Of a DNA stretch of 28,472 nucleotides, positions 7,730 to 18,600 are shown in pieces. The DNA lies in contig JBEKJO010000072.1 of NCBI GenBank assembly GCA_050011195.1, forward strand, positions 1 to 28,472. The letters run 5' to 3'. The notes beneath the pieces were generated by a model. It did no database searches. It had not been told where the DNA came from and worked only from the letters and a program-made list of their open reading frames with translations. The position numbers and the translations under genes are program-made. Every line of letters starts with the position of its first letter. The first letter of the stretch is position 1. Origin of the DNA: PALSA-1440 sp050011195 (lineage in GTDB: Bacteria; Verrucomicrobiota; Verrucomicrobiia; Limisphaerales; UBA8199).

Positions 7730-8206
7730 ATGAATAGCGATTCGATCAGAGAAGCGTTGGATGCCGTCCGCGATGGACAACTTGATAAGAAGACCGAGAA
7801 GGAACTGCGCTCGATGATTGTGGATTTGCGCCAATTGCAAGATCAACAGCTTGCTCCCAGAGCAGCACCCGCGATTGATGCGATTGAACACGAGCTTTCC
7901 CGGCGTCATGCGACCGCGACAAACAAAGAGCTGATTGCCGAACAGCAACGCTTGCACCAAGAGATGCTTGCAGAAACCAGAATCTTGCGGAAGCCCGGTT
8001 TTGTGGTGATTTTTCTGACGATGATTTGTGCTGCGATTGCGGCGTGGCCTGTAATCCGAGATTGGATTCCAGCTTTTCGACCCGCCGGTATAGCTGCCAG
8101 TTTCCAAATGCAACAATCAAATTCAGCGCCTGTGATACCAACAGGGCAAAAAACGTCATCAGTTCCACCTGCCGCGATACAAGGCACAAACCAGATGAGC
8201 CATTAG
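7730..8206 (+). CDS. Helical single-pass membrane protein of unknown function
   Basis: A 158-residue protein. Residues 1-85 are charged and predicted helical (for example REALDAVRDGQLDKKTEKELRSM and AEQQRLHQEMLAETRIL), able to form a coiled coil. One membrane helix follows (about residues 88-105, VVIFLTMICAAIAAWPVI), then a Ser/Pro/Gln-rich tail of about 45 residues. No family was recognised. The ATG at 7730 lies 15 bases after the stop of the lipoprotein gene, consistent with co-transcription. The orientation cannot be told, but the helical part is probably cytoplasmic. The tail may be disordered. Confidence 0.72.
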   Translation: MNSDSIREALDAVRDGQLDKKTEKELRSMIVDLRQLQDQQLAPRAAPAIDAIEHELSRRHATATNKELIAEQQRLHQEMLAETRILRKPGFVVIFLTMICAAIAAWPVIRDWIPAFRPAGIAASFQMQQSNSAPVIPTGQKTSSVPPAAIQGTNQMSH

Positions 8207-8635
8207 CGGAACCGCACCCCGCAAATCCCGTCCCCATCTTCTCCCTCCGCCCTGCAACAGACGGTTCCCTTTTGCCAAGAAAGCGAGAGCGGCTATACGT
8301 TGCTCTACGTCACTCTCGCCCCGTTCGCAATCTCGTGTTTGGCCCGTTCAGTCGCACGGTGCGGACAGAATCGTTCGCCGCATCGCAATATATTGACGGT
8401 TGCGCCTGGGCAGTCGGCAATCGAAAATCCCGAAAGCGCCCCAATTTGGGGCGGGGCTGGTCCATAATAGGACATTATAGAAAGGCCAATGTCTCACTTT
8501 GTTATTATTGTAACGAATTCAGACACCTGGGCCTCATTATGCTACTGCCCGTCGTGCGGATTGGGTTAACAGGATGGTCCGCACGATCGTCCGCTCAGCC
8601 CGCACAAAACAGAAAGAGACTAAACAGAAAGCATT
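8207..8635. other. Non-coding stretch, probable leader of the next gene
   Basis: No credible gene is seen. Near its end GTGCGGA (8554-8560) and TCCGCAC (8578-8584) form a 7-bp inverted repeat, and a related GTGCGGAC occurs near 8359. The last 30 bases are A/G-rich (AGAAAG just before the start at 8636), which may serve as the ribosome binding site. Confidence 0.4.
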
Positions 8636-9304
8636 ATGAAAATACTTGACGTACCGAGTACGGGCAAACGGGGGGTGGTCGTCGGCCAGGGTGGCCGCTA
8701 CGGCCAGGTATCCCGCATCCTCGCCATTCCCACCAACCCCCGCACGACGGCCCAGCTTGCCGTGCGGCAATCGTTGAGCACCCAGGCCAAAATCTGGCGC
8801 ACGCTGACGCAAGCGCAGATTGCGGCGTGGAACACCGCCGCCGCCGAGCAGCAAACCACGCCGGAGGACGGCCAGTCGGGCAAAATGACGGGCCTGCAAC
8901 TGTTCATCCAGGTGAACACGGTCGCCACCCTCACCGGCCAGGCCACGGTCAGCAACCCGCCGACGCCGGGCGCGCCCGTGGGCCTTCCCGCGATCACGCT
9001 GACCCTCGCCAACACCGCCGGGGTGGTCAGCATCAAACTCGCCACCACCGGAACGATGCCGGCCATCGCCCTGGTGAAGGCGTGTCCCCCGCAGTCCGCC
9101 GGCATCTCGGTTTGCAGTAAGTGGCGCATCCTCGGCAAATGCCCCGCCGTCACGAGCGGCGCAGCGGACATCACGGCGCTGTTCACCGCGAAGTTCGGCG
9201 CCCCGGCCGCCGGCAAGAAGCTGTTCATCCAGGTGGAGGAAGTCGCCGGTTACAGCGAAGAAATCCCCTCGCAATACGAAGGGGTGGTGCCGGCTTCGAC
9301 TTGA
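8636..9304 (+). CDS. Conserved protein of unknown function, phage-structural-like N-terminus
   Basis: A 222-residue protein. Its N-terminal 80 residues contain RYGQVSR, then NPRTTAQLAVRQSLSTQAKIW and LTQAQIAAWNTAAAEQ. This Asn-Pro-Arg-Thr...Gln...Ala-Trp pattern occurs in small proteins of environmental bacteria and recalls DUF6266-like and phage-associated proteins; I can only claim a resemblance. The C-terminal half is rich in Thr, Val and Ala with alternating strands, like an Ig or FN3 fold, and contains three Cys (KACPPQ, SVCSKW, GKCPAV). There is no signal peptide. The frame closes with TGA at 9302-9304 but stays open and protein-like beyond it to 9595, so the gene may once have been longer. 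Confidence 0.7.
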   Translation: MKILDVPSTGKRGVVVGQGGRYGQVSRILAIPTNPRTTAQLAVRQSLSTQAKIWRTLTQAQIAAWNTAAAEQQTTPEDGQSGKMTGLQLFIQVNTVATLTGQATVSNPPTPGAPVGLPAITLTLANTAGVVSIKLATTGTMPAIALVKACPPQSAGISVCSKWRILGKCPAVTSGAADITALFTAKFGAPAAGKKLFIQVEEVAGYSEEIPSQYEGVVPAST

Positions 9305-9400
9305 CTGCCAGCGCCAGGTGGCTCTGACTGGACAGCCGGCCATAACGGCACCGCGCTCACCGCTCAACGTCTCACTGCCCTGCCGTCAGGCACTGCCGGA

Positions 9401-9595
9401 ATGATCTTCCGTTACAGTCCTGACCTCGCGCAGCCGACTTGGACGCAAAGCGGTGTTGATGCCGGCACTGGCACCTTCACGGTGGCCAGCGGCCCGCCCG
9501 CCGGTGACTACATCATCCAGGCCGCCTACTGCGACGCTTCCGGCAACGTGCTGTCCTACTGGTCAGCCTCGCAGGAAGTCAGCACAGGCGGTTAG
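9401..9595 (+). CDS. Short protein in frame after the previous stop; possible gene end
   Basis: A 64-residue frame starting MIFRYSPD and rich in Gly, Thr, Ser and Ala, with alternating strands like an Ig/FN3-type module. It is in exactly the same frame as the gene ending at 9304, and the 32 codons between the two contain no stop (LPAPGGSDWTAGHNG and on). It may be the severed C-terminal domain of that gene, a read-through extension, or a separate small gene from the ATG at 9401. No Shine-Dalgarno site is evident at 9401. Confidence 0.4.
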   Translation: MIFRYSPDLAQPTWTQSGVDAGTGTFTVASGPPAGDYIIQAAYCDASGNVLSYWSASQEVSTGG

Positions 9596-9836
9596 CAGAG
9601 CCGCCACTCGTGGCGAGCGCCAGTTAACGCGCAAGAATCATGCTCGGTCCCTCCATTCCAAGACCGCCGCTCCAGGCAGGGCGAGGCACTCCAAGCCCAC
9701 CGCCCTGCCTCCGCGCCCGGCACAGTTTGGAGGGCGCGGGCTATCCACCACTCCAGCACTCCACCAAGGGGAGAAGGCAGAATTCAGAATGCAGAATGCA
9801 GGATGGGGGAAGGTCTAAGCCGTAACAATGCAATAC

Positions 9837-9993
9837 AACCACAGATGGACACAGATGAACACAGATAAGAACCACTCAAAACCGCGCTTTTCCTTGGCCA
9901 GAATCCGTTCACTGGACCGTGACACAAAGCAAGGCGAAGCAAGACCGAAGTCCGGCCCGCAGGATCTGTGTTCATCTGTGTCCATCTGTGGTT
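9837..9993. repeat. 157-bp element with perfect 30-bp inverted ends
   Basis: 9837-9866 and 9964-9993 are exact inverted repeats of 30 bp. Each arm is itself built from about 10-bp steps of CACAGATG(G/A)A. The 97-bp centre has no long open frame. Arms of this CACAGAT type are familiar as widely dispersed intergenic repeats in environmental bacterial genomes (general knowledge). It is probably a non-autonomous mobile or hairpin element. Confidence 0.8.
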
Positions 9994-10041
9994 TTCTTCT
10001 GCATGGATACGGCTAAGGGGCCCTGCCTGTGAGTAACTCCG

Positions 10042-10129
10042 CCTGGAAAGACCCGCTCAGCAACGCCCCCGGCGCAGTAACCGCAGAGAACGCAAAGATC
10101 GCAGAGACCTGGAAAGACCCGCTCAGCAA
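10042..10129. repeat. 22-bp direct repeat, two copies 66 bp apart
   Basis: 10042-10063 and 10108-10129 are identical 22-bp sequences beginning CCTGGAAAGACCCGCT. Between them lies a CGCAGAGAACGCAAAGATCG-type repeat. A related CCTGGAAA occurs again near 10206. Confidence 0.7.
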
Positions 10130-10266
10130 TCCGGCATCTGGTCAGCCGCCAAACTCGGCTTCCAGTTGGCCAGCGGGGTATTCCTCCCCTGGTACTCTGT
10201 CGTCGCCTGGAAACCCCAAGCGGCCCCAAGCAGATGAGTCTGGGCGCGGGTGCGCCGGGGTAGCCG

Positions 10267-10300
10267 TTGACATATCTTCATATCAGGATATGTTGATACT
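10267..10300 (+). promoter_or_regulatory. Probable metH promoter with an overlapping operator-like palindrome
   Basis: TTGACA (10267-10272) is a consensus -35 box; TATGTT (10289-10294) at 16-bp spacing could be the -10. Superimposed are four hexamers at exact 8-bp steps: CATATC (10271), CATATC (10279), GATATG (10287) and GATACT (10295), which form a perfect 6-2-6 palindrome at the centre and a degenerate outer pair. The site covers the promoter spacer, a typical place for a repressor. ArsR-family regulators such as SahR control methionine-cycle genes from AT-rich palindromes in Proteobacteria; a similar role here is inference only. Confidence 0.6.
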
Positions 10301-10314
10301 CAATTAAGACTTTC

Positions 10315-14160
<3,846 letters not shown>

Positions 14161-14173
14161 GCGGCCCCTGAAG

Positions 14174-14476
14174 TCACAGACGTTCTTTCCAGCGCCTGTC
14201 GTGACGGGCGGCGTGAATCAGTGCGACGACTGTGATCATTTCGTCACTAACCCGGAAGACAATTCGATAGGGGAAGCTGGCAGGAAAGCACCACCGAGCC
14301 TGCAGACGCCGATGGCGCAACCGATAGAGCAGCGGATTGGGCGACAAACCATCAATGGCGGCAATGACCTCGCGGGTAAATCGCTCTCCCAGTCCGGCCT
14401 GCCGCTCCTCATACCAGGAGGCAGCTTCGGCGATGTCCGCCAAGGCTTCCGGCCGGATGTCCAGCCGATAGCTCAC
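14174..14476 (-). CDS. RelE/ParE-family toxin
   Basis: A 100-residue protein of the RelE/ParE fold: an N-terminal strand (YRLDIRPEALADI), helix pair (EAASWYEERQAGLGERFTREVIAAID), then a beta sheet with ARWCFPASFPYRIVFRVSDEMITVVALIHAARHDRRW. The PYRIVFRV strand and the HAARHDRRW end are typical of the ParE branch. Family members act on ribosome-bound mRNA or on gyrase; which applies here is unknown. The start is GTG at 14474-14476, which overlaps the stop of the antitoxin by 4 bases (GTGA), so the two are translationally coupled. It ends 14 bases from the convergent metH stop. Confidence 0.9.
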   Translation of the reverse strand: MSYRLDIRPEALADIAEAASWYEERQAGLGERFTREVIAAIDGLSPNPLLYRLRHRRLQARWCFPASFPYRIVFRVSDEMITVVALIHAARHDRRWKERL

Positions 14477-14706
14477 CGCTTGAACGGAGCCATGAGCCGG
14501 ATCTTGGCTTCGTTCCAAGGTATCGAGGTCTGCGGATCCCTCTCCAAGTCCCGGAAACGCTGCTCGACAAGGGCCTTTTCCGCAGCAGTCAGCGCCCCGT
14601 CATCGAGCCAGTCGTCGTTGTCCAGTTCGGCGAGCCGCAGGCGAAGCTCTTGCCGTTCTTCCGGTGTGAGCTTGGGCAACTCGTCGAGAATTTCACTCTT
14701 GCTCAT
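14473..14706 (-). CDS. Antitoxin of the addiction-module (TIGR02574-like) family
   Basis: A 77-residue acidic protein, MSKSEILDELPKLTPEERQELRLRLAELDNDDW..., with the LPKLTPEERQELRLRLAEL helix characteristic of putative addiction-module components found next to RelE/ParE toxins. It should bind and neutralise the toxin encoded just downstream and repress the operon, as is usual for type II systems (family knowledge). The ATG at 14704-14706 has AAGG about 10 bases upstream. Antitoxin first, toxin second, with a 4-base overlap, is the standard order. The promoter must lie within about 50 bases, between this start and the duplicated metH fragment. Confidence 0.88.
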   Translation of the reverse strand: MSKSEILDELPKLTPEERQELRLRLAELDNDDWLDDGALTAAEKALVEQRFRDLERDPQTSIPWNEAKIRLMAPFKR

Positions 14707-14758
14707 GGCGGTACCTTGCCAGATTCCACGGTCAAAGGCAATGTTAATTGGTCTCGTG

Positions 14759-14952
14759 ACTTCGCCCACCCGGAGTCAAAGTACTTTGCCGTCGGCAAAA
14801 TCGGGCGCGACCAGGTGGACGATTATCACCGCCGCAAACAAATGGACCTGCCCGCCATCGAGCGCTGGCTCGGGCCTTACCTGAACTACGAACCTCCCCA
14901 GGCAGCTTCAGCGACTTCCGGCAACCCAAACCGGCCTGGCGAAGCTCCGTAG
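14759..14952 (+). pseudogene. Duplicated 3' end of metH
   Basis: 14759-14942 repeats 13943-14126 without gaps, 184 bp with seven differences. Six are silent in the metH frame (for example CAA/CAG, AAG/AAA, CTT/CTC) and one changes Val to Ile. The copy encodes FAHPESKYFAVGKIGRDQVDD... to LGPYLNYEP, the end of the reactivation domain, and stops at TAG 14950-14952. It has no start and no upstream metH part, so it cannot act alone. The pattern of silent changes shows that both copies evolved under selection for the protein before becoming neighbours. Confidence 0.9.
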
Positions 14953-14955
14953 GAG

Positions 14956-15571
14956 TAATACCACTTCCAGCTCGAAGATGCACTATTTCCTGTAAGGCAA
15001 GCAGGCACAGTAGTTTGCGCCATATTTGGACAGACCTCATGGGCAACCGAAGGCACGAAGACTACGGCGGGCGACGGTATGGAAGGTATTGGGAGGATCA
15101 TCGGAGGGGCATCAGGCCGACACCAGTGTTCCTGCCGCAAAACCTTTCTTTTTTGCCGCCTGCACGAGGGGGCGCAAGGGTGTTTTCTGCCCTTGCGCCC
15201 ATAATCGTGTCGGGTTCGACGCTACCAGGACCGCTTCTGAGTGAGGGTCGCTGGAGCCGTGGCCTGGGCGGACCACAAGGCTGGGGGGTACTTATACTAT
15301 TTCCATCACACTGTCAAGTAGAGAGTTAGACCCATTGGCTTCCTCGGCCGAGGGCGAAGCCGCCAGCAGGACTCAGTGAATAATAGCAGTCCTTGATTGA
15401 AAACGCACTATTCCTGAAACGGAGGCACCCCGGCCCTCGTATGGGGGGAGCGCGGGGGCTCACGCAAAGGCGCAAAGGCCGCAAAGACGGCCCTTTGCCC
15501 CTCGGGGAGCGCGGGGGTGAGGGGGGTGCGCATCCTCGGAATAGCGCATTTTCGAGCTGGAAGTGGTATTA
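14956..15571. mobile_element. 616-bp non-autonomous element with about 33-bp inverted ends
   Basis: The left end (from 14956, TAATACCACTTCCAGCTCGA) and the right end (to 15571) are inverted repeats over about 33-35 bp, with a few mismatches and one gap. An extra, partial copy of the inner end sequence (ACGCACTATTCCTGA) lies near 15401-15415. The body has an 11-bp perfect hairpin (15170-15200), CGCAAAGG-type repeats (about 15464-15500) and a repeated GGGGAGCGCGGGGG. It has no credible gene, so movement would need a transposase elsewhere. No clear target duplication is seen. It lies directly after the metH tail copy and before the restriction-modification gene. Confidence 0.65.
15170..15200. 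repeat. 11-bp perfect hairpin
   Basis: GGGCGCAAGGG (15170-15180) pairs with CCCTTGCGCCC (15190-15200) around a 9-base loop containing TTTT. It lies within the 616-bp element, with no gene end nearby. The following sequence (ATAATC) has no T-tract. Confidence 0.6.
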
Positions 15572-15614
15572 ACGCAGACGCCAAGGCAAGAACGCAAAAG
15601 CAATGGGTAGGAGG

Positions 15615-18600
15615 CTACTTGCCAGCTTCTTTCACGATTCGTATTTCGTCAGGGGTCAGGCCGTAGAGGCGATAGACGATCTCGTCTATCAAGTCGTCGG
15701 TGAAGGCGAGGGAAGCCTTCAGCGGCAGGACCTTATCCTTGGCGCTTTGGAAACGCGCGCGGATTTTTTCTTCGTCGGCATCTTTGAGGCGGAGTTTGTT
15801 GGCGCGGAAATGGGCGAAGACCTCGGCGGCTTCAAGCTCCCAAAACTCGTCGAGCTTAGTTTTGGGCTTCAAGGCGTGAGCGTCAATGCCGTGAAAATCT
15901 TTGAGGTTGGTGAGGAATTGTTTGGCGGCGGCACGTTGCTCGCGGTTGAGGGCCGTCATCTGTTCGGCCAGAAAGGCGAGCAGGTCGTGGACGACATCCG
16001 CGCGTTCGGGTTTGGAGGCAAGCTGGTCGGTGACAAAGGCCAGCACACTGTCCGAATTGCCGCCTCTCAGAGCGAGTTGGTAAAGCTGCCTGGCTTTGTC
16101 AACGAGCACAGACCGCTTCTTTTCCGCCGTCGTAAATTCGATGCGGCGAATGGGCAGGCGCACCAAATGGGACTTTTGGACATGCGGAAACTTGACCTCC
16201 TCGTTCTGGAACGCCGTGTGATACCAAAAGTTCAACAGCCGCGAACACAGAACGCCACATAGGAAGCTTGTTTCATTACCGGAAGCGACGTGATACACAA
16301 GATTGGTGGAAGCATAACCTGTGTCGTCGCTTGCCGCGACGATACCTGACGAAAGAAACCTGATGAGCAACTTGGGGACTGTTTGATAGAGAGAGGCAGG
16401 CTTCAAAACGGCGGCTTCGATCTTCGCGGGATCAACGAACCAACCCTCATGACTGACGTGGTGGCGATTCATGTCAAGATGGTCAATCAGGGGTAGCGCT
16501 CCCGCTGCCGGTTTTTTGGAAATTGCCGGGTGATTCATTCCGCACTCCGCGCCGCGAGTGATTTCGGCAAGTTGACCAAGAGGCAACACATCACGGCTAG
16601 CTATTCTTGCGCTTAGACTGATGGCATCGGCTCGGCTGTTCACCGGGATGATATGGAAGGGCATGACCTTGAACGTCGAGGAGGGGACGCGGTGAAACAC
16701 GAAGGCGGATTCGCCAACGCGCTTGCCCAGCGTCGTAGCCGCCGCAGAATCCGACCCGCCAGCCACGAGAAGCGCGGCGTCGTTGTCCACGCCGGCAAAG
16801 GCGACGCCGAGGTCAATCGCACAGTTAAGGTGGCGTTCAACCGCCAGGATTTTGCGCAAGGCCTCGTATGACTCGTTCGTCAAGATGCGTTTTGGCACTA
16901 CCTCGCCAATAGGAGCGTTCTGGCTGGTCAGGACACAGGCCAACTCACAGAAAATCGCAGCCAAGTCGAACTGGCCCACTGAGGAGTGGTAGTGAACGCG
17001 CAGCCAGTTCAGCAAGCCTGCTTGGATTTCGCCTGTTCGCAGACCGAGCCACGGCGGATTACCGACGACCGCATCAAAGCCCGCATCCTTTCCGGGCGAA
17101 CCATCGTCGTTGAAAAAGACCTCCGGGAATTCGAGTTCCCAATGGAAGTAAGGTTTGTCGAGTTCCTTGACTCCGTAGCGGGCAGCGGCTTCCCGCAACT
17201 CATCCGCGCCCGCCTCGGCAGCAACAAGGATTTGTTTGGCGGCAGTCAAGTACTCTTCCTCACTGAGAGGCCCGTCGAAGAAGATGTTCGTCCAGAGGTC
17301 GGCGACTCTCTTGTACGGAGCGAGCCGGGGCAGGATTTCAACTTGCCAGCGCTTCTCCTTGGCTTTCACCGTTACCATGTCGAAGCTGGCTTGGCCTTCA
17401 ATTTGGTGAATCTGGCTGATGGTTTCGGCTACGGCCAATTTGAAGTCAGGGCCAAATGTGAACTGGATTTGTTGCACGCCGGCTTTGCCTTTCTTCTGCG
17501 GCAGACCGCCGAGCTGATCAAGCCTTGCCCCGATGAGCGAGTTGCCGCAGCGGAGGTGGTGGTCGAGGAAGTTGAGCGGCTGGTCGGTGGAGATGGTGGT
17601 AAGCCAGAGGGAAAGTTTGGCAAGCTCAACGGCGAGCGGATTCAAGTCCACGCCATAGATGCAGGATTCAACGACGCGCCGCCGCCAGTAAGCAATCTCG
17701 GTTTCTTCCTGCGACTCGCCTTTGACGAACTCAGCCTGAAACTTCGTGGTCGGGTGATAGACGATGTGGTCAGCCAGAAAGGTGGTGGCTTCGACGAGGA
17801 AATGGCCCGAACCCATTGCGGGATCGCAGATGTCCAGCTTAAGGACTGCTTCGGCGAACGAGTTATCCTGTTGGCCGGCAGCACGGGCGGTTTTCACCGG
17901 CTCGCGCTGCTCGATTTCCTGCAACAATGGCGTAAGCGTCTGCTCGACGATGTATTTGACGATGTAATCAGGTGTGTAATACGTGCCGGTGGCTTTGCGT
18001 TCCGCCTTGTCGGTCTGGAGGACGAGCTTGCCGTCTTCGCGCACAAAGTGGTGTTCGAGCAATCCCTCGTAGATGGAACCGAGTTGCTGGACGCTGAGGT
18101 CGGCATAGTCCACCGACTCGAAGGGCACGAACTTCTGCCCGGCCTTCTCCGGGGTGAACATCAGTTGCCGCAATACATCGGCCAGCACGGCATCGGCGAC
18201 GGCCCACTCTTTCAGCAGGGGGTAACGGTCGGGATCGAAAAGGCCGCCGTTGTAGCGCGGAACTCCGAATTCATCGTTCGCCTTTTTGTCGGTGCCGTTG
18301 ATGAGCAGGCAGAGCGCATGGATGTCGCGGTAAAACCGCGTTTGGGTCTGGCTGTCGTACTCGGTGAAGTTTTTCAGCGGCGTGAGCAGGCGGGCAAGGG
18401 ACAGTTGCTTGTAGTACTTGCGCGACTTGGGTTCAACGGGCAGCAACTGCCGGCCCTCGGCGTAGAGGATGAAAAGCAGCCGGTAAAGAAAGATGAGGCA
18501 GTTTTCGTAGAGGCGCGGCAGGTCGGCGTCGGTGATGTTGTTTTCGGGGCGTTCGGCGAAGCCGTTGGCGAGGATTTCCACGATGGTGAAGATTCGCTGG

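Larger units (their letters stand above)
9596..10314. other. 719-bp non-coding stretch made of repeats, ending in the metH promoter
   Basis: Holds short direct repeats (CAGAATTCAGAATGCAGAATGC near 9778 consists of AGAATGC-type repeats), a 157-bp element with 30-bp perfect inverted ends (9837-9993), a 22-bp direct repeat (10042 and 10108) and, at its end, the metH promoter and operator-like palindrome. No credible gene was found on either strand. Confidence 0.6.

Noticed and set aside
8026..8649. A 207-codon plus-strand frame overlapping the helical membrane protein gene
   Set aside because: It overlaps the better-supported frame 7730-8206 and continues through non-coding sequence with a Cys/Arg/Ser-rich, domain-free product.
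10020..10314. SAM or cobalamin riboswitch upstream of metH
   Set aside because: No B12-box or SAM-aptamer core sequence was recognised, and the putative promoter lies within 50 bases of the start, leaving no room for an aptamer.
15015..15329. A 104-codon plus-strand gene within the 616-bp element
   Set aside because: It reads through an 11-bp hairpin and repeats, and the product has no domain-like pattern. It is more likely non-coding.
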